Assembly: GCF_011682235.2 (NCBI RefSeq)
Contig: NZ_CP076718.1
Span: 4,371,095-4,435,094 of the forward strand
Source: Rhodocaloribacter litoris
GTDB taxonomy: Bacteria; Bacteroidota; Rhodothermia; Rhodothermales; ISCAR-4553
Length of the DNA stretch: 64,000 bases
Direction of reading: 5' to 3'
The translations under genes were made by a program, and so were the position numbers. This document shows, piece by piece, positions 1 through 8,387 of the stretch. How positions within the stretch are numbered: position 1 is the first letter of the stretch; each line of letters opens with the position of its first letter. The notes below the pieces were generated by a model that was not told the origin of the DNA, did no database searches, and was given only the letters and a program-made list of their open reading frames with translations.

Positions 1-84
1 AGTGCGATGGTGCCGCTGCAGATCGAGCTGGCCGGGCTGCTTGGCCTGCGTCCTCGAACCGACGCGCCGGTCTCTGCCCGCTGA
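1..84 (+). CDS. 3' end of an unidentified gene (partial)
   Basis: The window opens inside an open frame that reads 27 codons and stops with TGA at 82-84. The visible residues begin SAMVPLQIELAGLLGLRP and finish with a short polar tail. This is too little to assign a family. The gene lies 42 bp upstream of tpiA on the same strand, so the two may be co-transcribed. Confidence 0.5.
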   Translation, partial: SAMVPLQIELAGLLGLRPRTDAPVSAR

Positions 85-126
85 GGCCGGTCCCTCCCCG
101 TTCACCGTCATCCCGGAGAATGCCTT

Positions 127-882
127 ATGCTGGTTGCCGGAAACTGGAAGATGAATACGGATCGTACCTCGGCGGTACAGCTCGCCCGTGACGTCGTCGG
201 TGCCGTCGGCGACGTGACCGGCGTGCAGGTGGCCGTGTGCCCGCCGGCCGTCAGCCTGGACGCCGTCTTCGAGGTGCTGCACGGCTCTTCCGTGCGGCTC
301 GGCGCGCAGAATATGCATTACGAGGACCACGGCGCCTTCACCGGCGAGATCTCCGCCGGGATGCTGCGCTCCGTCGGATGCCACTACGTCATCCTCGGGC
401 ACTCCGAGCGCCGCCAGTATTTCGGTGAGACTGACGTGTCGGTCAATAAAAAGGTCAAGAAAGCGCGTGAGTACAAGCTGGTGCCCATCCTGTGCGTGGG
501 GGAGACGCTGGCACAGCGGGATGCCGGTGAGGAGAACGCCGTGGTGCAGACCCAGGTGGAGAAAGGCCTGGCGGGGGTTGAGATCCGGGATCCGGGCGAA
601 GTGGTGCTGGCCTACGAGCCGGTGTGGGCCATCGGGACGGGCCGTACGGCCACCCCCGCGCAGGCCCAGGCCATGCATGCCTTCATCCGGGGGCTGCTCA
701 TCAACATGTATGGCGAGAAGGTCGGGTTTGCCATGCAGATCCTCTACGGCGGCAGCGTCAAGCCCGGCAACGCCGCCGACCTCTTCGCCCAGCCGGACGT
801 CGACGGCGGGCTCATCGGGGGCGCCAGCCTCAACGCCGCCGACTTTGGCGCCATCGTCGAGGCGGCCGTGGCCGCCTCCTGA
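127..882 (+). CDS. tpiA: Triosephosphate isomerase
   Basis: Cytosolic enzyme that interconverts dihydroxyacetone phosphate and glyceraldehyde 3-phosphate in glycolysis and gluconeogenesis. The 251-residue length fits the family. The N-terminal catalytic lysine is in GNWKMN (Lys8), the electrophilic histidine in LGHSERR (His92), and the catalytic glutamate in AYEPVWAIGTG (Glu164). The phosphate-binding YGGSVKPGN loop lies near residues 207-215 and the GLIGGASL loop near 228-235. The ATG at 127 places the lysine at the usual distance from the N-terminus; a GGAGAA stretch just upstream could be the ribosome-binding site. An ATG at 120 is out of frame. The fucosidase gene follows after 69 bp. Identification is secure. 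Confidence 0.97.
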   Translation: MLVAGNWKMNTDRTSAVQLARDVVGAVGDVTGVQVAVCPPAVSLDAVFEVLHGSSVRLGAQNMHYEDHGAFTGEISAGMLRSVGCHYVILGHSERRQYFGETDVSVNKKVKKAREYKLVPILCVGETLAQRDAGEENAVVQTQVEKGLAGVEIRDPGEVVLAYEPVWAIGTGRTATPAQAQAMHAFIRGLLINMYGEKVGFAMQILYGGSVKPGNAADLFAQPDVDGGLIGGASLNAADFGAIVEAAVAAS

Positions 883-951
883 ACGCGAAGTCGCCGCGTC
901 CCGGCACGGCCGGCCTCCCCCTGAAAAGAGAGGCTGAAGCCCGAGCAAACC

Positions 952-2511
952 ATGAAAAAACGGTGGTTATGGCAGGCGGTGGTTCCCTGGCAGGGGCCGG
1001 CGCTGGTACTGCTGGCGGCCGTGATCCTGTCGGTGCGGCCGGATCCGGGCGCGGACGCCTTCGAGGTCCCGCCTCCGGAGGGAACGCTTCGCCCCGCGCA
1101 GCCGGCGGCCGGTGCGGTGCCGCCTCCCCGGCCGCTCCTGCCCATCCCGACGGCCCGCCAGCTCACCTGGCAGCGGGACGAGATGCGGATGTTCCTGCAC
1201 TTCGGCATCAACACGTTCACCGGCCGGGAATGGGGCACCGGGGCGGAAGATCCGGCCCTGTTCAACCCGGCACGGCTCGACGCCGGGCAATGGGCCCGCG
1301 TGGCCCGCGAGACCGGCTTCAGGGCCCTCATCCTCACGGCCAAGCACCATGACGGCTTTGCCCTGTGGCCCAGCCGGTATACGGACCACTCGGTGGCCCG
1401 CAGCCCGTGGCGCGGCGGCCGCGGGGACGTCGTGCAGGAACTGGCCGAGGCGGTCCGGGCCGAAGGCCTGAAGATGGGCCTCTATCTCTCCCCCTGGGAC
1501 CGGCACGAGCCCACCTACGGCGACGAGGCGGCCTACAACGCCTTCTACCTGGGCCAGCTTCGGGAACTGCTCACCCGGTACGGCCCGCTGGCCGAAGTCT
1601 GGTTCGACGGGGCCAAGGGGGAAGACGCCCGGGACATGGACTACGACTTCGAGGCCTACTGGGCGACGGTGCGCCAGCTGCAGCCGGAGGCCGTCATCTT
1701 CTCGGACGAAGGGCCGGACGTGCGCTGGATCGGCAACGAACACGGTTTCGCCGGGGAGACGAACTGGTCCACCATCGACCGGACGAAAGTGGGAGTCGGG
1801 CAACACGGCATCTCCGACTACCTGAACACGGGTGAACCGGGCGGCCCGGACTGGGTGCCCGGCGAGTGTGACGTGTCGATCCGGCCCGGCTGGTTCTGGC
1901 GTCCCGATGCCGACGGTACCGGCCGCGAGGCGCCCAAGTCGCTCGAACAGTTGATGGAGATCTATTTCAAATCGGTCGGGCGCAACTGTGTGCTGCTCCT
2001 GAACGTGCCTCCCGACGACGAAGGGCGGCTCGACCCGGCCGACGTGGCCCGCCTGCGCGCGTTCAGGGCATCCCTGGATCGCCTCTATGGCACCGACCTG
2101 GCCGCGGGGGCATCGGCCCGGGCCGGCAATGTGCGCGGCGGCGCACCCGAATACGGCCCCGACCGGGTGCTCGACGGCGACCTCGACACGTACTGGGCGA
2201 CGGATGACACGGTGACGGTGGCCGCCCTGGAACTGCACTTCGACGCGCCGCGGTCGTTCAATGTCATCCGCCTGCAGGAACCCATCGCGCTGGGACAACG
2301 CGTGGCGGCCTACCACGTCGAGGCATGGCTCGACGGGGGCTGGAAGACGATCAGCCGGGGAACGACCATCGGGCACAAGAAGCTGGATCGTATCGAGACG
2401 GTGACGACGTCACGGGTGCGCCTGGTCCTCGACGAGGTGCTGGCGCATCCGTTGATCGCCGAGGTGGGCCTGCACCTGTACGTGCCGGCGTCCGGCGAGG
2501 AGGGGAGGTGA
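952..2511 (+). CDS. Secreted GH29 alpha-L-fucosidase with C-terminal discoidin-like domain
   Basis: Glycoside hydrolase expected to release alpha-L-fucose from glycans outside the cytoplasm. The 519-residue protein starts with a basic stretch and a hydrophobic export signal (to about residue 35). A family 29 barrel follows (about 65-375) with FLHFGINTFT, KHHDGFALWPS and EVWFDGA; Asp219 in the last motif is the expected nucleophile. The tail (about 385-515, VLDGDLDTYWATDD) resembles an F5/8 type C sugar-binding domain. The general acid/base residue varies in this family and I cannot place it. The architecture and WFDG context fit the GH29-B type (alpha-1,3/1,4-linked fucose), which is an inference. 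The small lipoprotein gene lies 103 bp downstream. Confidence 0.88.
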   Translation: MKKRWLWQAVVPWQGPALVLLAAVILSVRPDPGADAFEVPPPEGTLRPAQPAAGAVPPPRPLLPIPTARQLTWQRDEMRMFLHFGINTFTGREWGTGAEDPALFNPARLDAGQWARVARETGFRALILTAKHHDGFALWPSRYTDHSVARSPWRGGRGDVVQELAEAVRAEGLKMGLYLSPWDRHEPTYGDEAAYNAFYLGQLRELLTRYGPLAEVWFDGAKGEDARDMDYDFEAYWATVRQLQPEAVIFSDEGPDVRWIGNEHGFAGETNWSTIDRTKVGVGQHGISDYLNTGEPGGPDWVPGECDVSIRPGWFWRPDADGTGREAPKSLEQLMEIYFKSVGRNCVLLLNVPPDDEGRLDPADVARLRAFRASLDRLYGTDLAAGASARAGNVRGGAPEYGPDRVLDGDLDTYWATDDTVTVAALELHFDAPRSFNVIRLQEPIALGQRVAAYHVEAWLDGGWKTISRGTTIGHKKLDRIETVTTSRVRLVLDEVLAHPLIAEVGLHLYVPASGEEGR

Positions 2512-2614
2512 GCAGCCGGTTTCCGGGCCGGAAAACACGCCGCCGGCTCGGCCGTATCAGGTAGGGAGGGCCTTTCCGGCACCCCGCCGGGGGCACCCGC
2601 AAACGGAGAAAGCC

Positions 2615-3007
2615 ATGAAAGGAACGTCCAACCTGATCCGGTGGCTGGTGCCGGTCTGCGGGTTGATCCTGCTGGCCGGGTGCAGCGGTCCCTGGAAGCC
2701 GGCAGAGCGTCAGGTGGTGGTGCCGGCCAGCGCGCGCGAGGTCGACGTCGAGCGGAAGCTGGCGCAACGCCAGATCGCCATCGTCGAGGAGCTGCTCATC
2801 GGCGAGCCGGGCGTCTTCGTCGACGGCCGCACCGTGCGCATCCGCGGCAGCCAGCGCGGGCCGCTCTGGGTCATCGACGGCATGTACACCGACAGCCCGG
2901 CCGGGCTCAACCCGCGCGACGTGGCACGGATGTGGATCGTGCCGGACGGCAGCGGCTACGGCCGCCGGGGTTCCACCGGGGTCGTCATCATCCAGACCCG
3001 CATCTAG
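2615..3007 (+). CDS. Small lipoprotein resembling an isolated TonB-receptor plug
   Basis: A 130-residue protein with a lipoprotein signal: a positive N-terminus, a hydrophobic core, and LAGC at 20-23 placing the lipid-anchored cysteine at 23. The rest looks like the plug segment of SusC/RagA-type TonB receptors: residues around 85-127 contain PLWVIDGMYTD, LNPRDVARMWIVPDGSGYG and GSTGVVIIQT, matching the usual order of a VIDG strand, a 'NP.DI..I.VLKD' helix-strand, and a YG..G..GV..I.T end. No beta barrel follows. SecDF- or BamA-type functions are not suggested. The role is unknown; it may be a decoy, partner or scaffold for a receptor. It stops inside a CTAG shared with the convergent gene. 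Confidence 0.72.
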   Translation: MKGTSNLIRWLVPVCGLILLAGCSGPWKPAERQVVVPASAREVDVERKLAQRQIAIVEELLIGEPGVFVDGRTVRIRGSQRGPLWVIDGMYTDSPAGLNPRDVARMWIVPDGSGYGRRGSTGVVIIQTRI

Positions 3008-3297
3008 TTGATCCTGATGAAGCGCTGCGCCACGCCGAGGTAGCGGATCGTGTCCCCCGCGGTGTTCTGGTAGGTGTAGACGCTGAAAAGGTAGTAGTCC
3101 TGCCGTTCGGGGCGGATCCCGGTCTCGACAGGGTACGACGGTTCGGGGGTGCGCCCGAAGAGCAGGACGGGCGCCTGCTCGCGCTCGCGCGTCACCATCT
3201 TTTCCACCACGTAGGCCGAAAAGTCCGTGCTGCTCGGGTTCGTCGACCAGAGGACAGGCACCGTAACGAGCGCCAGGATGAGCAATGCCACTTTCAC
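3004..3297 (-). CDS. Small exported protein, DUF4359-like
   Basis: A 97-residue protein with a short hydrophobic N-terminus (residues 2-17) that could be an uncleaved anchor or a signal peptide. A polar region follows, with DYYLFSVYTYQ and TIRYLGVAQRFI near the C-terminus. The pattern of a hydrophobic start, N-P-[ST] shortly after it, and a C-terminal 'F.F....Y....G..F' core resembles the DUF4359 family of small bacterial proteins; this is a tentative recognition. No function is known. Its TAG stop uses the same CTAG tetranucleotide as the stop of the convergent lipoprotein gene. It is divergent from acs, 291 bp away. Confidence 0.7.
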   Translation of the reverse strand: MKVALLILALVTVPVLWSTNPSSTDFSAYVVEKMVTREREQAPVLLFGRTPEPSYPVETGIRPERQDYYLFSVYTYQNTAGDTIRYLGVAQRFIRIN

Positions 3298-3455
3298 GGT
3301 TCCCTCGCTGCCTGGTTGAACTCATCTCACATGGACATACCCGGTGTGCCTCGTTCATGCACCTGCGGTTTGACGGCACCGGATAGACTACACTCGTCTG
3401 CCGGTAGGTATCGACGGGGGTAAACCCGGGTAAAATCGAGACGTGCAAAATCGGA

Positions 3456-3488
3456 TTGGAAAAAACGGTGTAGAAGTAGTATTCTCAG
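3456..3488 (+). promoter_or_regulatory. Possible promoter upstream of acs
   Basis: TTGG followed about 17 bases later by TAGTATTC, just upstream of the acs leader hairpins. The spacing resembles the -33/-7 layout of Bacteroidota promoters (TTTG, then TAnnTTTG), but the match to the -7 box is poor. Weak, pattern-only call. Confidence 0.25.
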
Positions 3489-3497
3489 AATCCGTAC

Positions 3498-3545
3498 CGC
3501 TTCCACGGGACGAACGTCATGCCGTGGAAGCGCCGTCTCGTCCCG
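3498..3545 (+). promoter_or_regulatory. Competing hairpins in the acs leader
   Basis: A perfect 11-bp inverted repeat, CGCTTCCACGG (3498-3508) and CCGTGGAAGCG (3522-3532), with a 13-nt loop. An overlapping 8-bp pair, CGGGACGA (3506-3513) and TCGTCCCG (3538-3545), shares bases 3506-3508 and encloses the right arm of the first stem, so the two full structures cannot both form. The element ends 43 bp before the acs ATG. It could be an attenuator-like RNA switch, a protein operator, or only an mRNA-stabilising hairpin. There is no U-run after either stem. Confidence 0.45.
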
Positions 3546-3588
3546 CTTCGTACGTCCCGCTCGCCTCACCCTAAAACCTTCCGTACCC

Positions 3589-5550
3589 ATGGCAGACCAC
3601 GTTCGATCTTCCGAAGCCCTGTACGAAGCGCCTCCCGCCTTCAAAGCCCGTGCACACATCGCCTCGATGGAAGAATATGAACGGATGTACCGCCGGTCCA
3701 TCGAGGATCCCGAGGGGTTCTGGCGCGAGCAGGCCCGGCGGCTGTTCTGGTTTCATCCCTTCCACACCGTCCGCGACGCTTCCTACGGGCCGGGGGACGT
3801 GCACATCCGCTGGTTCGACGGCGGGCGGCTGAATGCGGCCTACAACTGCCTGGACCGGCACCTGGAACGCCGGGGGGATCAGACGGCCCTCATCTTCGAA
3901 CCGGACGACCCGGAGGAGCCCGCCCGGCACATCACCTATCGCGAGCTCTACGAGGAGGTGTGTCGCTTTGCCAACGTGCTCCGGGCACAGGGCGTCGAGC
4001 GCGGCGACCGGGTGACGATCTACCTGCCGATGATCCCCGAGGTGGCCTGTGCCATGCTCGCCTGTGCCCGGATCGGCGCCATCCACTCCGTCGTCTTCGC
4101 CGGCTTCTCGCCCGAGGCGCTGGCGGACCGCATCCTCGACGGGGATTCGCGCCTGGTCATCACGGCCGACGAGGGGATGCGGGGCGGGCGCCGGGTGCCG
4201 CTCAAGCAAAACGTCGACCGTGCCCTGCGTCGCTGCCCGGGCGTCGAGAACGTGATCGTGGTGCGGCGCACCGGTGGCGACATCGACTGGGTCGAGGGGC
4301 GCGACGTATGGTACCACGAGGCCCGCGAGCAGGTCGCGGCCACGTGCCCGGCCGTGCCGATGGAGGCCGAAGACCCGCTCTTCATCCTCTACACGAGCGG
4401 TTCCACCGGCAAGCCCAAAGGGGTGCTCCACACCACCGGCGGCTATCTGCTCTATGCCTCGCTGACGCATCAGTACGTCTTCGACTACCACGACGGCGAC
4501 GTCTACTGGTGCACGGCCGACGTCGGCTGGATCACGGGCCATTCGTACATCGTCTACGGACCGCTGGCCAACGGCGCCACGCAGGTCTTCTTCGAAGGGG
4601 TGCCCACCTATCCGGACCCCGGCCGTTTCTGGCAGGTCGTCGAACGGCACCGGGTCAACCAGTTCTACACGGCTCCCACGGCCATCCGGGCCCTCATGGC
4701 GCAGGGAGACGACTACGTCCGGCGGGCCGACCGTTCCTCGCTCCGGTTGCTGGGTACCGTCGGTGAGCCCATCAACCCCGAAGCGTGGCGCTGGTACCAC
4801 GAGGTCGTCGGCGACGGGCGCTGCCCCATCGTCGACACCTGGTGGCAGACCGAAACCGGCGGTATCATGATCACCCCGTTGCCCGGAGCCATCCCCCAGA
4901 AACCCGGTTCCGCCACGCGCCCCTTCTTTGGCATCCAGCCCGAAATCGTCGACGAGAACGGGCGGGTGCTCGACGGCCCGGCCGCCGGCATCCTGGTCAT
5001 CAAAGAGGCCTGGCCCGGGCAGGCCCGCACCGTCTACGGGGACCACGACCGCTTCGTGCAGACCTACTTCTCCGCCTTCCCGGGCAAGTACTTCACCGGC
5101 GACGGCTGCCGCCGGGACGAGGACGGCTACTACTGGATCACCGGCCGCGTCGACGACGTGCTCAACGTTTCGGGGCACCGCCTCGGGACGGCCGAGATCG
5201 AGTCCGCCCTCGTGCTGCACCCGGCCGTGGCGGAGGCCGCTGTGGTCGGCTACCCGCACCCGATCAAGGGGCAGGGGATCTATTGCTACGTAACGCTGAA
5301 TGTGGGAGAGACGCCCAGCGACGCCCTGCGGGAGGAGCTGGTCAAGCTCGTTGCCGAGGAGATCAGCCCGATTGCCAGGCCGGACAAGATCCAGTTCGCC
5401 CCGGCCCTGCCGAAGACGCGCAGCGGGAAGATCATGCGGCGCATCCTGCGCAAGATCGCCGCGGATGAGTATGACCAGCTCGGAGACACCTCCACGCTGG
5501 CCGATCCGGGAGTCGTCGAAGCGCTCATCCGCGGCCGGCAGCAGCCGTGA
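3589..5550 (+). CDS. acs: Acetyl-CoA synthetase (AMP-forming)
   Basis: Activates acetate to acetyl-CoA by way of acetyl-AMP. The 653 residues are full length. Seen in order: the AMP/phosphate loop [15 protein letters not shown] (264-278), [24 protein letters not shown] (about 416-425), the hinge/adenylate region [20 protein letters not shown], and the C-terminal [11 protein letters not shown], where Lys614 is the catalytic lysine that protein acetylation silences in this family. Any control by acetylation here is inferred. The ATG at 3589 is the first good start; sequence before it contains the leader hairpins. pckA follows on the same strand after 248 bp, consistent with growth on acetate through gluconeogenesis. 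Confidence 0.97.
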   Translation: MADHVRSSEALYEAPPAFKARAHIASMEEYERMYRRSIEDPEGFWREQARRLFWFHPFHTVRDASYGPGDVHIRWFDGGRLNAAYNCLDRHLERRGDQTALIFEPDDPEEPARHITYRELYEEVCRFANVLRAQGVERGDRVTIYLPMIPEVACAMLACARIGAIHSVVFAGFSPEALADRILDGDSRLVITADEGMRGGRRVPLKQNVDRALRRCPGVENVIVVRRTGGDIDWVEGRDVWYHEAREQVAATCPAVPMEAEDPLFILYTSGSTGKPKGVLHTTGGYLLYASLTHQYVFDYHDGDVYWCTADVGWITGHSYIVYGPLANGATQVFFEGVPTYPDPGRFWQVVERHRVNQFYTAPTAIRALMAQGDDYVRRADRSSLRLLGTVGEPINPEAWRWYHEVVGDGRCPIVDTWWQTETGGIMITPLPGAIPQKPGSATRPFFGIQPEIVDENGRVLDGPAAGILVIKEAWPGQARTVYGDHDRFVQTYFSAFPGKYFTGDGCRRDEDGYYWITGRVDDVLNVSGHRLGTAEIESALVLHPAVAEAAVVGYPHPIKGQGIYCYVTLNVGETPSDALREELVKLVAEEISPIARPDKIQFAPALPKTRSGKIMRRILRKIAADEYDQLGDTSTLADPGVVEALIRGRQQP

Positions 5551-5598
5551 CGGCACCGGGCCGTAGCGGGGCGGTCCGGGTTCCGGGGAAGCCGGCGT

Positions 5599-5627
5599 GA
5601 CGGGGCTTGTGCCGCAAGAGGCCCGTC
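5599..5627 (+). terminator. Hairpin after acs, no U-run
   Basis: GACGGG and CCCGTC arms with an inner CTTG/CAAG stem around a TGCCG loop, about 50 bp after the acs stop. A stable hairpin is likely, but no T-tract follows, so it is either a weak or factor-dependent terminator, an mRNA 3' stabiliser, or chance. Confidence 0.35.
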
Positions 5628-5701
5628 AAGCAGGTGAGAATTCCGCTCAAACTTCCCCGGAATTCCGGCCCGTGGGCTGGAAGCGCTTCTGGAACGGGTG
5701 G

Positions 5702-5728
5702 TTCGGAAAAACGTCGTTCCTTACCTTG
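5702..5728 (+). promoter_or_regulatory. Putative pckA promoter (TACCTTG box)
   Basis: TACCTTG at 5722-5728 with TTCGG about 16 bp upstream, 70 bp before the pckA start. The box resembles the Bacteroidota -7 element TAnnTTTG. The same TACCTTG heptamer stands upstream of the FAD reductase gene on the other strand at 57229-57235. Confidence 0.4.
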
Positions 5729-5798
5729 CACCCGAACGGGCGGCGGTTTGCGCCGGCCCGTGTATCCACGCCGGAACAAGCACTGCGAGGAAGACACG

Positions 5799-7391
5799 AT
5801 GGAGGGCTTCAGCCTCGAACGCTACGGAATACACGTCCGGGATCTGGTGCGCAATGCGGCACCGGCCCGTCTCTACGAAGAAGCCATTCGGCATGACCGC
5901 GGCTCGGTCATTGCCAGCAGCGGCGCCCTGATCACCCGCTCCGGCAAGAAGACCGGTCGCAGCCCGCTGGACAAGCGCATCGTCCGCAATCCGAACACCG
6001 AGAAGGACATCTGGTGGGGCAAGATCAACATCCCGCTGGATGAACACACTTTCCAGATCAACCGGGAGCGGGCCGTCGACTACCTCAACACACGGGACCG
6101 TCTCTACGTCGTGGACGGGTTCGCCGGATGGGATCCGAAGTACCGCATCAAGGTGCGCATCATCTGCTCCCGGCCCTACCATGCCCTCTTCATGCACAAC
6201 ATGCTCATCCGCCCCACGCCGGAGGAGCTCGCCACGTTCGGGGAACCCGACTACGTGATCTACAACGCAGGGGAGTTTCCGGCCAACAGCCACACCTCGC
6301 ACATGACCTCGAAGACGAGCGTCGACCTGTGCTTCGAGGACCGGGAGTTCGTCATCCTGGGCACCGAATACGCCGGGGAGATGAAGAAGGGCATCTTCAC
6401 CATCATGCACTACATCATGCCCCGGCAGGGGGTCCTCTCGATGCACTGCTCGGCCAACGAGGGCGAGCGCGGCGACGTGACGCTGTTCTTCGGCCTCTCC
6501 GGTACCGGCAAGACCACCCTGTCGGCGGATCCGCGCCGCCGCCTCATCGGCGACGACGAACACTGCTGGACCGAGGAGGGCATCTTCAACATCGAAGGCG
6601 GCTGCTACGCCAAGGCCATCGGCCTTTCGGCCGAGAAGGAGCCGGAGATCTGGGAGGCCATCCGCTTCGGCACGGTGCTCGAAAACGTCGTCTATGACCC
6701 GGAGACCCGCGTCGTGGACTTCGACGACGACACGATCACGGAGAACACCCGGGCCTCGTATCCCATCGAGTTCATCCCCAACGCCCGGATCCCGTGCGTC
6801 GGCGGCCACCCGCGCAACATCATTTTCCTGACTTACGACGCCTTCGGGGTGCTGCCGCCGGTGAGCCGCCTTTCGCCGGCCCAGGCGATGTATCACTTCA
6901 TCAGCGGGTACACGGCCAAGGTGGCGGGAACCGAGGTGGGGGTGACCGAGCCGCAGGCCACCTTTTCGGCATGCTTCGGCGCAGCTTTCCTGGTCTGGCA
7001 CCCCTCGAAGTATGCGGAGATGCTGGCCGAGAAGATGCGCGCACACGGCACGAACGTCTGGCTCCTCAACACGGGCCTCACCGGCGGCTCGTACGGCACC
7101 GGCACCCGGATGAAGCTGGCCTACACGCGCGCCATCATCGACGCCATCCATGACGGCACGCTGGCCGAAGTCCCGACCACGACGGATCCGGTCTTCGGTA
7201 TCGAAGTGCCGACCGCGTGCCCGAACGTGCCGTCGGAGATCCTGATCCCCCGGAACACCTGGGCGGACCCCGAGGCCTACGACCGGACGGCCCGGCGGCT
7301 CGCGGAGCTGTTCAACAGGAACATCGAGCAGTTTCGGGACAACTGCACCGAGGAGATCCTCCAGGCCGGCCCGCGCCTCGTCGAGGTCTGA
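5799..7391 (+). CDS. pckA: Phosphoenolpyruvate carboxykinase (ATP)
   Basis: Converts oxaloacetate and ATP to phosphoenolpyruvate, CO2 and ADP, the entry step of gluconeogenesis. The 530 residues match the ATP-dependent class. The kinase-1a loop [16 protein letters not shown] starts at residue 232 (Lys238), the metal/kinase-2 motif is [13 protein letters not shown], and [18 protein letters not shown] with the [11 protein letters not shown] segment is typical of this class. Upstream the frame stays open to about 5607, but the ATG at 5799 is preceded by GAGGAAG and gives the normal N-terminus. A TACCTTG promoter-like box lies 70 bp upstream. The gene converges on the sugar kinase with 18 bp between stops. 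Confidence 0.97.
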   Translation: MEGFSLERYGIHVRDLVRNAAPARLYEEAIRHDRGSVIASSGALITRSGKKTGRSPLDKRIVRNPNTEKDIWWGKINIPLDEHTFQINRERAVDYLNTRDRLYVVDGFAGWDPKYRIKVRIICSRPYHALFMHNMLIRPTPEELATFGEPDYVIYNAGEFPANSHTSHMTSKTSVDLCFEDREFVILGTEYAGEMKKGIFTIMHYIMPRQGVLSMHCSANEGERGDVTLFFGLSGTGKTTLSADPRRRLIGDDEHCWTEEGIFNIEGGCYAKAIGLSAEKEPEIWEAIRFGTVLENVVYDPETRVVDFDDDTITENTRASYPIEFIPNARIPCVGGHPRNIIFLTYDAFGVLPPVSRLSPAQAMYHFISGYTAKVAGTEVGVTEPQATFSACFGAAFLVWHPSKYAEMLAEKMRAHGTNVWLLNTGLTGGSYGTGTRMKLAYTRAIIDAIHDGTLAEVPTTTDPVFGIEVPTACPNVPSEILIPRNTWADPEAYDRTARRLAELFNRNIEQFRDNCTEEILQAGPRLVEV

Positions 7392-7409
7392 ACGGGGCGC
7401 GTTTCGGTT

Positions 7410-8330
7410 TCAGCGTTCCCCGGGGGCGGCATCCGGGCAGGCCCGGCGCAGCGCGCCCTCGACGGGGCTGTGCCGGGGCGGTTCGACGTGCCAGCCCTTG
7501 AGCTTTTCGCACAGGGCCTTGGCGAGCCGGTTCCGGTAGTAGGCGTCGTGGGTGAGGCCGCCGGCCAGGGACAGGCGGGGCGGTACGTCGCCGGTGCGCT
7601 CGATCAGCCCGGCGGCCTGCCGGGCCAGGGCCGCGGCCTGGGTGTGCACGATCTCCACGGCGACGGGGTCGCCTTCGGATGCGGCGGCGAGCACGTCCGG
7701 GGCGAAGAACGGCGGGGGGAAGGCCTCGCGGCGACGGGTTGCGTAAACCCTGCGGATGAGCTGCTCCGGCGACGTGATGCCGTGGTGCCGGGCGAGGCGG
7801 GCCGTCAGGGTCGTTGCCGGGCCGCCGTCGAAGGCGCCGGCGACGGCCCGGAGCCCGGCCAGGCCGATGGCGTAGCCGCTGCCCTCGTCGCCGAGCAGGT
7901 AGCCCCATCCGCCCGCCCGGTGGAAGCCGCCGTGCCGGTCCCGGGCCAGGACGATGGAGCCGGTGCCGGCAAGCACGAGCACGCCGCCGGCCCCGTTGAA
8001 GGCGCCCTCATGGGCGATCCACACGTCCGGTACCACCTCGACGGTTTCGAAGTTCTGTGCGGCGAGCAGCGGGAGGAGGGCCTCGTGGAGGCGCTGGCGG
8101 TCTTCGACCCGCCCGGCCCCGGCCACGCCGGCGCAGAGACGTGCCGGGCGGGCTTCGGGAAAGCGGGCGCAGGCCTTCAGGACGAGGCCGGCCAGGCGTT
8201 TTGCCGTGCGTTCGGGGCCCAGCCGTTGCAGGTTGGCCCCGCCGCTCCGGGCAGACCAGGTGGTGCCGTCTGCGGTGCGGGCCAGCAGGGCCGTCTTGGT
8301 GCCGCCCGCGTCGAGTCCGATACAGAGCAT
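7410..8330 (-). CDS. BadF/BadG-family ATPase, likely N-acetylglucosamine-type sugar kinase
   Basis: A 306-residue ASKHA-fold protein of the BadF/BadG/BcrA/BcrD group, whose single-subunit bacterial members are mostly amino-sugar kinases. The phosphate-1 loop is GLDAGGTKTA (residues 5-14). VLAGTGSIVLARD is the phosphate-2 motif, followed by GGWGYLLGDEGSGYAIG, characteristic of the GlcNAc-kinase-like subset. The adenosine-binding LSLAGGLT segment is near the C-terminus. There is no Fe-S cysteine pair, so it is not a dehydratase activator. It is last in a minus-strand series after the PolX and acylase-like genes, with 57 bp to the latter. The substrate is unproven; recycling of cell-wall sugars is plausible. 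Confidence 0.82.
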   Translation of the reverse strand: MLCIGLDAGGTKTALLARTADGTTWSARSGGANLQRLGPERTAKRLAGLVLKACARFPEARPARLCAGVAGAGRVEDRQRLHEALLPLLAAQNFETVEVVPDVWIAHEGAFNGAGGVLVLAGTGSIVLARDRHGGFHRAGGWGYLLGDEGSGYAIGLAGLRAVAGAFDGGPATTLTARLARHHGITSPEQLIRRVYATRRREAFPPPFFAPDVLAAASEGDPVAVEIVHTQAAALARQAAGLIERTGDVPPRLSLAGGLTHDAYYRNRLAKALCEKLKGWHVEPPRHSPVEGALRRACPDAAPGER

Positions 8331-8387
8331 GGTTATTTCGAGGGTACCTGTCGTGCGTGGCTTTGCCGGGGCTCGTTTGCGGTGCGG

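Noticed and set aside
2515-2545. TTTCCGG/CCGGAAA inverted repeat after the fucosidase gene
   Set aside because: Short stem, no U-run, and downstream gene spacing fits co-transcription; not strong enough to call a terminator.
3571-5556. Long open frame on the minus strand opposite acs (about 660 codons)
   Set aside because: It mirrors acs almost end to end, as expected from GC-rich codon bias; the translation is Gly/Val/Asp-rich without any recognisable motif, while the acs motifs on the plus strand are unmistakable.
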